Origin: Rhizomys pruinosus
Lineage: Eukaryota; Chordata; Mammalia; Rodentia; Spalacidae
DNA length: 64,000 bases
Reading direction: 5' to 3'
Assembly: GCA_009823505.1 (NCBI GenBank)
Contig: VZQC01005897.1
Span: forward strand, 761,161 to 825,160
Shown: piece by piece, positions 33,002 through 43,930 of the stretch
Layout: each line of letters opens with the position of its first letter
Position numbering within the stretch: the stretch's first letter is position 1
Program-made: the position numbers and the translations under genes
Notes under the pieces: generated by a model
What the model was told of the DNA's origin: nothing
What the model saw: only the letters and a program-made list of their open reading frames with translations
Databases searched by the model: none

Positions 33002-33042
<41 letters not shown>
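32806..33042 (+). mobile_element. RSINE1-type SINE with CA/GA tail
   Basis: AGGACGATGGATCAGTGGGT head, CGAGTTTGATTCTTGGGACT B-box region, AAGTTGTTTTCTGACCTGC, then (CA)n at about 32981-33001 and (GA)n at 33005-33038. Confidence 0.75.
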
Positions 33043-33064
33043 GAGAGACAGAGACAGAGACAAA
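32981..33064. repeat. Compound (CA)n(GA)n microsatellite
   Basis: CA units followed by a perfect GA run and an imperfect CAGAGA region. Opposite-strand frames here are low-complexity artefacts. Confidence 0.95.
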
Positions 33065-33169
33065 GAGGCAGAGGTAAGAAAATAAAGATGACACAAGTTG
33101 TGGGTTCCAATGCAAAATGAAAATAAATGACCTTTGACCACAAAAGGGGAAAGAGTATCATTAATGCTA

Positions 33170-33300
33170 TGAAAGCATAGAGTTCCTTACATATTTTTAT
33201 ATTAACTCCTTATCAGATTATGGTTTACAAAACATACTCTTCTTTTGTATAGGACATTTCCTCATTTTGTTGCTTTGTCTCCACATGCAACACATGTTCT
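33170..33300 (-). mobile_element. Old LINE-1 ORF2 fragment
   Basis: GAGTTCCTTACATATTTTTA, TTAACTCCTTATCAGATTAT and GGTTTACAAAACATACTCTT form a typical antisense L1 passage. Confidence 0.75.
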
Positions 33301-34243
33301 CATTCAAACAAGAAGCCTGGCCTTGTGCAACCATTAGAACCTCTGCTTACTCAGACATGGATGAGGCAAACTTGGTGTTGGGTGACTCTGAGTAGATAGA
33401 AAGAAATGCCTATTTATTCTAAATAGAGAGCACCACAACAGACAAAAGAAAGGATTCTGTCCAAGTCCATGTCGGGGAGCCAGGGAGGTTACTGGATGAC
33501 TTACAGAGGCACTGAAGACTTATAGGCAAGTACGGCATGGAAAAACACCACCCTGCTCTTAGTTTGCCTCTTGAACAGTGGTGACTGAAATGTCCAGGGA
33601 GGGAAGCAAATCGAGAGGGTCTCCTGAAGACCATGAATTTCTACTAAGCATCCTGAGCATCCTGAGCTTCCTTCCTCCCTCAACAAGGGATTTGAATAGG
33701 CCTGCTACTTTGAGGGTCTCAAGTGGGTCATGGGAAGCACTTGCTTGACTTTAAGACTTTGATGAGGATGCCCCACGTGGAGGAAATAGTTACATTAGAT
33801 TTGTCCTAGACATGCTTTGAGTCTCTGAATTTCCACATTTCATAGGTCTGTGGAAAGTGTGTGCTCATATGGTATCCTGAGCATGATGTATAAATGAGAT
33901 GGCAGAAAAAGGTGGCCCACATTATGTCATCCTGTGCTCATGGTCCATTGGCCCATTGGACTTCAATGACAAAAACAAGTTCAAAAGAAAAACACATAAG
34001 ACTTTTGCACAATAGGAGCAAAACATTAAACCAAATGAAGGGCCTTGCAAAGATGTGAACATAGGTTCTATGCAATCGCATGAATAGGACACCCAGTAAG
34101 CTGGCTTTGTAGAGCAATGAAGAAGCATAGATGCCTGAGGAACCCTTTCTGACTACTCGTTTATACATCCTGCCAGAGGCCTTTCCAGATGGAAGCCTCA
34201 TGGGGAGACTGCTCCTCCTGCATACTTTCCCCCTTTATCTTAT
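33301..34243. other. Unique DNA
   Basis: No gene or recognised repeat; frames under 90 residues. Confidence 0.4.
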
Positions 34244-34255
34244 AAATAGGCCTCT

Positions 34256-34459
34256 CTTGCAGAGGACCCGGGTTCGATCCCCAGCACCCACATGGCGGCC
34301 GAGAACCATTTGAAACTCCAATTCCAGGAGAACTCCAGTTCCAGGGGAATCCGACACCCTCTTCTGACCTCCGTGGCATTGCACAACACGGGTGCACAAA
34401 CTTGCATGCAGACAGTACATTCATACACATACAGAAATAAAAAATTAAAATGAATAAAT
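34256..34459 (+). mobile_element. B2/B3-type SINE (D-type), 5'-truncated with TSD
   Basis: Begins inside the tRNA-like head (CTTGCAGAGGACCCGGGTTC), lacking the A box, yet is flanked by AAATAGGCCTCT at 34244-34255 and 34460-34471. The 17-bp duplication and A-rich tail are present. The truncation therefore happened at insertion. Confidence 0.95.
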
Positions 34460-34471
34460 AAATAGGCCTCT

Positions 34472-35210
34472 TTCTTTCTCTCTTTCTGTCTAAAGTCCTA
34501 TGTACTATCTCTTCAAGTTCCTAGGTGACTCCTCACCTTCCCTAGGGAATCTGGAAAGAATTTTTACAAGGTCCTGTGGTATCTCTTGCCTGTGCATTTG
34601 AGCACAAATGGAAAAGAATTAGGGACTGAACCTTTGTCCTCTAACTGAGGATGAGAATGTGGAGGGCTGTAGACATTCCAATTTAAGCACACTGTCCCTG
34701 TGATATAGCCCTTCAGAATTTTTTTTTTTTCTCCAATTTCCCAGGGAAGGTGAACACATCAGGCAGGCAGGCATCCCATTATTTTCTAACACAATATTGT
34801 CTACAGTCAGATTGTGGAAACACTCTGCTATTTAGTGGGTTTAGATTAAACCCTTAGAATCATAGACCCATCCATTATTTTGTTGAGAGACATTATATAG
34901 TTCCTGTCCCGTGCTTGCTTTTACAGAAAAAATACATCAGACTGAAAATGGCTTTTCCCAGTGACAGGGAAGAGCCAAGGCATTGCCCTTTCCTCTAGAT
35001 GCCCAGGCCCTTTCCACCTCTGGGCACTTGACCCTAGACTGTAAGAACACTTCCCTTTTCACTGGTTATCTAATAGTAAGATAATTCACACTACCATTAT
35101 CAGAGAATATCATAATGAATCTCATTTCTAGAATTTGTATCTTAATAGGAGACTCTTCTAAACAAAAGAAGGAGGAGGTAGAGAAGGTTGTGGAGGGTAG
35201 GAGGTAAGTA
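34472..35210. other. Unique DNA
   Basis: No gene or recognised repeat. Confidence 0.4.
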
Positions 35211-35225
35211 AAGCACATTCATTTT

Positions 35226-35485
35226 TTTAAAACATGTTTTTAAATTTTATTTTTATTTATTTATTTTTATGTGTATGAATGTACTGTCTGCATGTAGGTT
35301 TGTGCACCCGTGTCGTGCAATGCCGCGGAGGTCAGAAGAGGGTCTCGGATTCCCCTGGAACTGGAGTTCTCCTGGAATTGGAGTTACAGACGGTTCTTAG
35401 CCGCCATGTGGGTGCTGGGGATCGAACCCGGGTCCTCTGCAAGAGCAGTCGGCACTCTTAACCGCTAGGCCATCTCTCCAGCCCC
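35226..35485 (-). mobile_element. B2/B3-type SINE (D-type)
   Basis: Antisense copy with a long T/A tail (35226-35272), the 17-bp duplication and a GC-rich head. It is directly followed by a second antisense copy. Confidence 0.95.
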
Positions 35486-35721
35486 GTACATTCCTTTTTT
35501 TATTATTTTTTTTATTTTCATAAGTGTATGAATGTACTGTCTGCATGTATGTCTGTGCACCCGTGTCGTGCAATGCCGCTGAGGTCAGAAGAGGGCGACG
35601 GATTCCCCTGGAACTGGAGTTAAAGATGGTTCTCAGCCTCCATGTGGATGCTGGGGATCAAACCCAGGTCCTCTGCAAGAGCAGTCGGCGCTCTTAACCA
35701 CTAGGCCATCTCTCCAGCCCT
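35486..35721 (-). mobile_element. B2/B3-type SINE (S-type), paired
   Basis: Second antisense copy without the duplication, ending ATCTCTCCAGCCCTGG. The pair is enclosed by GCACATTCATTTTT-like sequence at about 35212-35225 and 35724-35737, which suggests the D-type copy landed in the tail region of this one. Confidence 0.93.
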
Positions 35722-35737
35722 GGGCACATTCATTTTT

Positions 35738-36144
35738 AATATCCAGAGTTTTATGTATTGGATGTAGAATGCTGGGCAACATATTACTCTGAAAGTTCTT
35801 AGGTTTGTGTTATATGAGGGAATGCTTAGCATTATGGAAACAGAAAGAAAATGAAGCTGAAGGTTGTGTACTTAAGGCAATAGTGGGGGGACTTGGAGGA
35901 TTTTGAAGGACTTCTTTGACAGCTACTTACAACAAAACTTCTTTTTGTTCTTTGAACAAAAATATTCAACTCTATTCGGTATACATTACAGTCCCATGCT
36001 GATAAGTGATTTAATGGTAGTGATGTTGAAAAAGTGGGATATAACAGGATAACCCCTTTGAACACTTCAATTATTTTCAGTGTTAAAAATGAATTTAAAA
36101 GGATAGAAGATTAGACAAACTCTGACAAGACTCAGTTTGACCCT
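35738..36144. other. Unique DNA
   Basis: No gene or recognised repeat. Confidence 0.4.
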
Positions 36145-36670
36145 TAAGTAACATCTTTTAATGAATCATCGCCTACCAGGGAGAAGCCACTCAGAGCCTT
36201 CTGGCTCCCACTCAACTCTCCAGTCTTTCCTGTTCCCACTCTGCTTCACAATCTAGCTCTAATAACATGAATTGCTGATACATGAGGCTGTGCCTTTGCT
36301 TCATACCTTTAATCATACTGTCTCCTCTTTTTGAATGTCTTCACTCCTAAGCCTGCCTTGCCTGGTTAATGCCTACTCATCCTTCTATATTCAGCTCCAG
36401 TATCATCATCTCCAAGGAAACTACCTTCCCTCATCTCCAACCTTCGGGTGACTTCAGTATGCCTTCTAGTTCCTTCCGAAATACCTGCTTACATCTCCAT
36501 CATAGAACTCAAGTCATTATAAAATTCCCTTGGGCTGTGTCATCTATGTCACTTTACTGTGAAGTCCTGGAGAGCAAGAACCACCTCAATATTTTTTTAT
36601 AGTTCTCCAGCCACAAGTAATAGTCATAAATGTTCATTGAATGAATGAATAAATAGATGAATGAATAAAT
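36145..36670 (+). mobile_element. L2 LINE 3' end
   Basis: Sense L2: GTTAATGCCTACTCATCCTT, AGCTCCAGTATCATCATCTC, a GAAGTCCTGGAGAGCAAGAA motif, and the terminal AAATGTTCATTGAATGAATG repeat tail. One of the clearer ancient relics in the window. Confidence 0.75.
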
Positions 36671-38055
36671 GATCCATTGAGCCTAACAATCCAAGGGAAA
36701 AAAAAAAACGTAATTTGGAGAAATAAAATGGCTCTCCCGAGACATCAGAGCTTCTTGGGACTTGTATTCAGTTCTGAGTTCAGTTCCCATTCCTTGTCCT
36801 CACAAACAATAACCAAGACACTCCTGAATAATAAGAAAATGGTTGTTTGGATTATTTTTAAACAACAGCCAAAAGCCAAAGAAAAAGTAATAAAGCTGAA
36901 ATGATTAGACATGTTTATATTTTTTACTTTAAGACAATTAAAAACTGGCTTCCTGAATTTAGAAGGCACTCCATCCCTTCAAGGATGAAGTGCTGAACTT
37001 ATAATACTTGTGTTCAGATTTGTACTTGGTAAATTTATTTCTGAAGGATATAAACAAGCTCATTAAAGAGTGGCAAAAAACTTGTCAAATATCAAATATT
37101 TGTTCCATAACAACATTTTATGTCTAGATTGCATTTCCATTTTTAAAGTCCTATGTCCTAAAATTTAAGAGGCAATTACCAATGAAATCTTCCCCAACTC
37201 TAAACAGTACAAAAGTCTTTAGAATCATTTTAGAATTCTCAAACTTAGCTGGAGATAGACAATTTGGGAAACAATATTATTACACTCAATCATAATTATT
37301 GTTGACATTTCAGCAAAGGAGAAAACTAAGTGGGAAAAAAACTTTATATTATTTTTCATCATAATTGTCTAAAAACTAAGTCTTGTATGGAAAACTAATT
37401 TCTAGGGTGTGGTGGGGAAATGCTTGCTTTAGAAACATTCCCGATGGCTTCCTGTAGTATATTCATCCACACTGATTTCCCTCTTCCCAAGAGGACCAGT
37501 TTTCATCCATGCACACACCACTCTCTTACCATGGGCTGAAGGAGCCGTCCCATTGTCTGGTTCATTCAAGAACGAGAGATAGGACATAGTTCTAACCAGT
37601 GAGATCAGGATCAAGAAGCTGGGCCTGCTTCTTTTCTGCACCTCCAGATCTGGAAGATCACATTATTTTGCTATTACTTAAAATTGCTCAAGATTCTGTA
37701 ACTCACAATAGAAAGAATCTTAATTAATATACCACAAAATTAGTGACTGTTTAAATTACTAATTTAGCGAGTGCAAAATGCTAAGAAATGTACTACTTTG
37801 AAGTAATTAGTCTTTTCTGTTTTTCTCTGTACTTGGACTAACTGGGTTTGGAGGGTACCGTTATTTTAAAACTATCATTTTACCTCCTACATACATAATC
37901 ATCTATTTATTTCTTCATTTGAATTGGTGTCATTATAAAATGTTGAGCTTTTGGTTCTTGCATCTTAGAGCCATGACTCAACTAGCTAGTGGTAAACAAG
38001 CACGTAAGGTCAGCGAGCTTAAAAATGAAGTCACAGTATAGCAAAATAGAAATAT
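36671..38055. other. Unique AT-rich DNA
   Basis: No gene. Frames reach 75 residues only. Confidence 0.4.
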
Positions 38056-38057
38056 AG

Positions 38058-38275
38058 GGCTGAAAAATGGCTCATGGTTAAGAATGCTGGCTGCTCTTCC
38101 AGGGGCCCTGGGTTTGGTTCCCAGTACCCACATAGTGGCTTACAACTCCAGTTCCAGGGGATCTAATACACTCCTCTGGCCTCCATGGGCACTGCACCCA
38201 TGTGGTACACTTACATCCAGGCAGGCAAAACACTCATACACAAAAATATAAGTAAGATTTTTAAAATAATGTATA
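38058..38275 (+). mobile_element. B3-like SINE (S-type), old
   Basis: GGGCTGAAAAATGGCTCATG head, ACTCCAGTTCCAGGGGATCT middle, CCTCTGGCCTCCATGGGCAC, and an ACACTCATACACAAAAATAT end. Confidence 0.9.
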
Positions 38276-38464
38276 AAAATATTGATGTATTTGTGAGCCA
38301 AATAAAATGATCTATTTGTTCCTATTTTTAATAGGTATTTTTTTTATCCAAAAGCTGGCAAAATGCACCACTTTTGGTTGAAATGACACTGAAGGATTAG
38401 GAATCTAAATGACTCAATGTTCATTTTTTTATTTTTCTATGACTATGGCAATAGTTATACTAAT

Positions 38465-38625
38465 GGGTTACCTTTATGCATTATGAACTAAGCACCATAC
38501 TGGACTCTTCTGCTGTTATCTCATTTAATCCTTGCAACATCCCTCTGAAATAGATTCTTATATTTCCTTTACTTTACAAAAGAAAACACTAAGTCTTACT
38601 GAAAATTAGTAATTTTTTTCCATAT
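38465..38625 (-). mobile_element. MIR-type SINE relic
   Basis: ATTATGAACTAAGCACCATA and TTATCTCATTTAATCCTTGC-AACATCCCTCTGAAATAG then ACTTTACAAAAGAAAACACT, a good antisense MIR match. Confidence 0.7.
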
Positions 38626-38645
38626 TCTATAGAGACCAGGTTCTT

Positions 38646-38756
38646 TTTTTTTTTTTTAATGGTTCTTAGCTACCATGTGGGTGCTGGGAATGGAACCCTG
38701 GTCTTCTGCAAGAGTAGTCAGTGCTCTTAACCACTGAGCCATCTCTCCAGCCCTGG
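38646..38756 (-). mobile_element. SINE head-only copy with A-tail
   Basis: Only the first ~95 bp of a B2/B3-type element (head through TGGTAGCTAAGAACCA on its sense strand) directly followed by an A-run, with TSD GACCAGGTTCTT at 38634-38645 and 38757-38768. The usual 3' half is missing although insertion hallmarks are intact. Confidence 0.93.
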
Positions 38757-38768
38757 GACCAGGTTCTT

Positions 38769-38844
38769 AACCTCTTTCCTGGCCTACAGACTGTTCTAGA
38801 GAGTCAACAATATAATCTAGTTGTCCAACAGCCAGGCTTGTCTT
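38769..38844. other. Unique DNA
   Basis: Short unique spacer; nothing seen. Confidence 0.4.
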
Positions 38845-39328
38845 TAAAGATTTATATATTTTTATTTAATGAGTATTTTTTTTTTATTTTATTTATTTCG
38901 GTATGTGTATCAATGTACTGTCTGCATGCAGGTTTGTGCACCCGTGTCGTGCAATGCCGCGGAGGTCAGAAGAGGGTCTCGGATTCCCCTGGAACTGGAG
39001 TTCTCCTGGAATTGGAGTTTCAGACGGCTCTCGGCCGCCATGTGGGTGCTGGGGATCGAACCCGGGTCCTCTGTAAGAGCGGTCGGCGCTCTTAACCGCT
39101 AGGCCATCTCTCCAGCCCTTAATGAGTATTTTTATTTAATGAGTGTTTTGCCTACATCTATGTAAATATACCATATGTGTGCAATGCTTGTGGAGGCCAG
39201 AAAAGTGCATTGGATCCCCTGGAACTGGAGTTACAGATGGTTGTTAGTCACCACATGGGTACTAGGAACTGAACCCAGGTTCTCTGCAAGAGCAGTGACT
39301 GCTCTTAACCACTGTGCTATCTCTTCAC
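38845..39328 (-). mobile_element. Old B3-like SINE, host of a nested SINE
   Basis: Antisense B3: T/A-rich tail at 38845-38880, then after the nested copy ATTTAATGAGTGTTTTGCCT through CCACTGTGCTATCTCTTCAC. Diverged, S-type. Confidence 0.88.
38881..39118 (-). mobile_element. B2/B3-type SINE (D-type), nested
   Basis: Antisense copy inside the tail of the older B3, with a 15-bp exact TSD, TTAATGAGTATTTTT, at 38866-38880 and 39119-39133. The GC-rich head retains GGGATCGAACCCGGGTCC. Confidence 0.97.
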
Positions 39329-39789
39329 ACACACACCCAGACTAATCTTTAATTGCTTTAAACCAGAAACTCTGCCTTAGCCAGGAAGATTATACCTGAG
39401 GCATATTGCCAAATATTAGAATTCATAATTCAAGTGGGACAATAGAATATAGTTCAGCCAAGGGGATGTAGGAGTACAATGGGAGTCTACAAAGCATCTC
39501 CTTCAGGCCAGGCAAGTCATACACCCAGATAGAACATCAGTGATGCTTACTGGAAATTATATGTGAATTTTAGAAAATGGAACCTATAGACAAGGGGGGA
39601 AAAAGAATGTCTGCATACCACCACTGTTCGGCAGGTGCCACCTGCTGCACACCTTTGAATGCTGTGGGCGGCTTGGTATTGTTTCTTTTGTTTGTTCATG
39701 TTTTCAGCAACTATCAAAGAATAACTGCCAAATGATGTCCAGGATGTTGTAGTTTTTAAAGATTTTTGGTTTGTATCTCTTTTACCTTA
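39329..39789. other. Unique DNA
   Basis: No gene or recognised repeat. Confidence 0.4.
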
Positions 39790-40168
39790 TTTCCCATGAA
39801 GATTGTTATTGTTGTTTTGAAAATGGGTCTCAGTTGCTGTATACTCAAGAATGACCTTGTACTTTTTTTTTTGGTCTTTTCGAGACAGGATCTCCCTGTA
39901 GCCCCAGCTGTCCTGGAACTCACTCTGTAGACCAGGCTGGCCTTGAACTCACAAAGATCTGCCTGCCTCTGCCTCCCAAGTGCTAGGATTAAAGGCGTGC
40001 GCCACCACGCCCGGCTGACCTTGTACTTTTGATCCTCTTGTCTCCACCTGCCCAATGTTGAGATTTCAGGTGTTGGCCACCACGCAGCCTGTTGGTGTGG
40101 AACTGGGAATCAAACCCAGGGCTTTGTGCATTCTAAGCAAGCACTCAACTAACTGAGCTACCCTTGCC
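39790..40168 (-). mobile_element. ID_B1 SINE, host of a nested B1
   Basis: Antisense composite: a B1-like portion (AAATGGGTCTCAGTTGCTGT, GATTTCAGGTGTTGGCCACC) followed by an ID portion (GGGAATCAAACCCAGGGCTT, CAACTAACTGAGCTACCCTT). On its own strand it is ID then B1, the ID_B1 order. Confidence 0.7.
39866..40015 (-). mobile_element. B1 SINE nested in ID_B1
   Basis: Antisense young-looking B1 with a 14-bp exact TSD, TGACCTTGTACTTT, at 39852-39865 and 40016-40029. Confidence 0.97.
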
Positions 40169-41040
40169 CTTGTGAAAGTAGTTTTTAAAAGCGTCATAGA
40201 TTCAAGCAGAACTTGGTGAATAGGTAAACTTGTGCATTTCAAGTTATCTGAGAGACAGAACTTCTAGTTCATTCACTGTTAAATTGTTGAAATTAATTTT
40301 CTCTAGACCCAAAGCAATTTGAATCTATATTCTACAATGTTATTTGACCTTTAGTGGTTAGAAACTATTCTGTGTGTTATCAGTTTGGCACCAAATGAAT
40401 GTTCAGTTTCCTATCTACCATTTACCTAGGACTTTAAATTTAACATTGATAAACTTTGAAAGTTTAAGTTAATCAGAGTTTGTAAAGTACTATTGCCCCA
40501 ATTCTCTCATTCCTTCTACACTTACTGACTGACATTTAAAATAAGTTTTCTATGGCAGTCGCCCTGAGCCTTCCACCCTTGTATGATTGTGAGGTCTTCT
40601 ACCTGAGGTTTATAAAGAGTTAAGTTAAACAGTAGCACTATGAAAAGAAATGTATGAAGTTACTATGTATTCTCATAATGCTTAGACTGATGAAATTATC
40701 TCTGTCATTATACATTTAAATATTGCCCTCTGGAAAAATAAATATATCTATTTGCACTGTTCTGGATGGAGGTTTTGGAAGGGGAAAATCAAGGCATGTA
40801 ATAAGTTCTTATAATTGAAGACATGCTTTACAGGTTTTCCTTGGAAGTTAGTAAGGAAATATTTATCCCTAGAATACCAAAGGCAAGCCTGATATGGTTG
40901 TTCATCTTCAAATCTACCCTTCCAATCTGAAATATTATATTGATAAGAAAACACAATGATCATCAGATGAATGGAATGCCAAATGGAAACAATGGAGTCA
41001 TTATTCTGTATGATTGAAACAAACCTTTAAAACTAGACAC
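40169..41040. other. Unique AT-rich DNA
   Basis: No gene or recognised repeat. Confidence 0.4.
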
Positions 41041-41041
41041 A

Positions 41042-41225
41042 GGGCCAACCAGAAGGCTCGACAGGGAAAGGTGCATGTCATCAAGGCTGAGAACCTCGTT
41101 TTGATCCTTGGGATCCATATGGTAAAAGGAGAGAATTGAATCCCACAAGTTTTTCTCTGAACTCCACACATTTACATGAAGGCCACATATTTGCATGAAC
41201 ACTAACACACACACACACACACACT
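41042..41225 (+). mobile_element. RSINE1-type SINE with (CA)n tail
   Basis: GGGCCAACCAGAAGGCTCGA head, GATCCTTGGGATCCATATGG B-box region, AAAGGAGAGAATTGAATCCC and (CA)n at 41205-41224. Confidence 0.7.
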
Positions 41226-41841
41226 CAAAATAAGTGCAATTAAAAATTTAAAACCAACCACTGAATTGTGGATCTTGTCCCTCTATCCAGGCATAGCTCA
41301 CACTCTCCATTTAGGTGGACTGAATGCCTTTAGAGTGTCTTTACGGATCTGGTAAGATTTGACAAGCACTGAATGCTGCTGAACGCTTTTCTTTCCTCTG
41401 TGTTGCAGGCTTTCTTCCTTTCTATCCTGGTATACAGCTGTATTCCTTAGATTGCAGAAAATAACCAACCCCCAAACTAAAGCCTAGCTTGAGATGTGGC
41501 ATAAAGACATAGCTTCGTGAAGACAGGCTCATAGCATCTTCAGTGTATTGGAACAAGTGCACTCCACATTCTCTGGAGTTCATGCAACCATGTTCCACAG
41601 CCAGTAACCTCATCAGCTACAACAGCACACACGTCCAGACCAGACCCCATGCTCTACTGTAATTCAAATATTGATAAGAATAAAAACTTGGACTTGATCT
41701 CAAATGATTTTTACTTTATATATCACCAAATCTGTAAAAGTATCTAAGAGGAAATCTTCAACACATCCACATATCTCCCTGTATCTGCTTGCTAATTTTA
41801 TGTAGGTTTGCTGATTTATGTGACCTGAAAATGAGATATAA
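41226..41841. other. Unique DNA
   Basis: No gene or recognised repeat. Confidence 0.4.
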
Positions 41842-41854
41842 GGTCTTCCATTTC

Positions 41855-42112
41855 GGGGCTGGAGAGATGGCCTAGCAGTTAAGAGCGCCGACCGCTCTTA
41901 CAGAGGACCCAGGTTCGATCCCCAGCACCCACATGGCGGCCAAGAACCGTCTGAAACTCCAATTCCAGGAGAACTCCAGTTCCAGGGGAATGTGACACCC
42001 TCTTCTGACCTCTGCGGCATTGCACGACACGGGTGCACAAACTTGCATGCAGACAGTACATTCATACACATACAGAAAGAAATAAAATTAATAAAAAAAA
42101 ATTAAAAAAAAA
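41855..42112 (+). mobile_element. B2/B3-type SINE (D-type)
   Basis: Full-length sense copy with the 17-bp duplication. TSD GGTCTTCCATTTC at 41842-41854 against GATCTTCCATTTC at about 42113-42125, one mismatch. Confidence 0.96.
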
Positions 42113-42183
42113 GATCTTCCATTTCTTGTTGTTTGTGCTACTTGTACTGTGTAGGAGCAATAGTACTTAATAAAAGAACATCT

Positions 42184-42350
42184 ATGCCGGGCGTGGTGGC
42201 GCACGCCTCTAATCCCAGCATCCAGCATTCAGCACTCTGGAGGCAGAGGCAGGCGGATCTCTGTGAGTTCAAGGCCAGACTGGTCTACTTAGCGAGCTCC
42301 AGGCCAGATGGGACTAAAGGGAGACCCTGTCTCAAAAAGACCAAAAAAAA
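42184..42350 (+). mobile_element. B1 SINE with small insertion
   Basis: Sense copy with a 12-bp exact TSD, AAAAGAACATCT, at 42172-42183 and 42351-42362. A CAGCATCCAGCATTCAGCAC stretch shows local triplication of a CAGCA-type unit within the B1 body. Confidence 0.96.
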
Positions 42351-42362
42351 AAAAGAACATCT

Positions 42363-42595
42363 GTGTTGTGTCAGAGTTCTGATTCCAGTTTGGGCTCATT
42401 CTGTATCAGTGAGCTGCCTTGCTTAACATTTTCATCAAAGCCACAGTATCACTTTCCATGACCTGTTCCACTTGCCAAGGAAAGAGAATTGAATTCCGAA
42501 GAAAACATTGCTCAGTAGATCAAGAGAAAAGACTGGCTGTGACTACAAGATGACTTATAGGTGACTTGATGGTATCTTAAAATAATGGGTACATG
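42363..42595. other. Unique DNA
   Basis: No gene or recognised repeat. Confidence 0.4.
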
Positions 42596-42745
42596 GGACT
42601 GGAGAGATGGCGGTTAAAAGCACAGGCTGATTCGTAACTCCAGTTCCAATGGATTCAACACCCTCTTGGGCACTACACAACACAGGTGCATTTACATACA
42701 TTCAGGCAATGTACTTGTATATATAAAATAATAAAATATTTTTAA
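42596..42745 (+). mobile_element. B3-like SINE, internally deleted
   Basis: GGACTGGAGAGATGGCGGTTA joins to CGTAACTCCAGTTCCAATGG with most of the B-box region missing, followed by a normal 3' part and A-rich tail. Confidence 0.85.
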
Positions 42746-42770
42746 ATGTTAGGCACAAGGTAGACACATG

Positions 42771-42771
<1 letters not shown>

Positions 42772-42813
<42 letters not shown>
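42772..42813. repeat. (CA)n microsatellite
   Basis: About 20 uninterrupted CA units; no adjoining SINE tail is obvious. Confidence 0.97.
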
Positions 42814-42814
<1 letters not shown>

Positions 42815-43442
42815 GGCATTTGCTAACTCACATAATAGGAAGACCAAACATGAAGTGTACTGTGCAATTGGCTGATTCAGCAGCTCAGTAAGGTCACCAA
42901 AATTCCTGGTCTTTTTTCTTTCTGCTTTGCTGAAATCCCTGTCCTGAGACAGTTGCTTCTCTCTTCAAAGATCAGCTGCCAGAAGAAAAGTGCAATCCAC
43001 TCCCAGCTCAGTCTAAAAGGAAAGACAACAATAACCTCTTCTCCACTATGGAATGTGCATCTTTCACTAAATCTAATTGTGTTCCTTTGCTTTTGTGTGT
43101 TCTGCCTTGTTCTCCCCACAAGATAAACACAGACAGACAAAGCCTGGTCACCCCCTACCCCCAGGCTCATCTGTCACATTCTGTTTATAGGCAGCTATTT
43201 AGTTACTGACCTAGCCACCCTGTCCTTTGCCTCAGGTCTGCCCAAGGGTCATTTGGTTATCATCTGATTCTCATTTCCCTATTGTTCCTTATTGTTGAAG
43301 ACATGGTGAACCCTAGGCAGAGAACTGATGGGGAAGAATTTGACAATCTAGAATCATAGCAACAAATCCTGCCTCAATTCCATGTGTCTCTTAAATTCTC
43401 TCATTGCTGCAAATTTCTAATGCCAATCATAATATGCCATTT
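42814..43442. other. Unique DNA
   Basis: A 97-residue minus frame at 42877-43170 has no recognisable features. No gene called. Confidence 0.35.
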
Positions 43443-43458
43443 TAGTATAGACTTTCTT

Positions 43459-43491
43459 TTTTTATACAATATTTCTTTTTTAAAATTAAAT

Positions 43492-43534
<43 letters not shown>

Positions 43535-43754
43535 TTTTTGTGTATGAATGTACTGTCTGCATGTAGGTCTGTGCACCCGTGTCGTGCAATGCCGCGGAGG
43601 TCAGAAGAGGGTGTCGGATTCCCCTGGAACTGGAGTTCTCCTGGAATTGGAGTTACAGACGGTTCTCAGCCGCCATGTGGGTGCTGGGGATGGAACCCGG
43701 GTCCTCTGCAAGAGCAGTTGGCGCTCTTAACTGCTAGGCCATCTTTCCAGCCCC
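43459..43754 (-). mobile_element. B2/B3-type SINE (D-type) with expanded tail
   Basis: Antisense copy with a 16-bp exact TSD, TAGTATAGACTTTCTT, at 43443-43458 and 43755-43770. Its A-rich tail has expanded into a (TTTA)n tract at about 43489-43536, about 12 units. Confidence 0.97.
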
Positions 43755-43770
43755 TAGTATAGACTTTCTT

Positions 43771-43930
43771 AACTAGTCTGCATCATGGTAAATCTATGTT
43801 TATAAAGTAACATTTTCATCAAAGCCACAATTTCACTTTCTTAGCTGTAGGACCACATGGTACAGGTAAAGGACCTCTTCTACAAGAATTACCTAACTCC
43901 AGATTCCATTGGTATGTGTCTGAGCCTCTT
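43771..43930. other. Unique DNA
   Basis: No gene or recognised repeat. Confidence 0.4.

Noticed and set aside
32816..33161. 89- and 105-residue frames with Arg-Glu and Ser-Leu runs
   Set aside because: Translation of a compound CA/GA microsatellite in a SINE tail.
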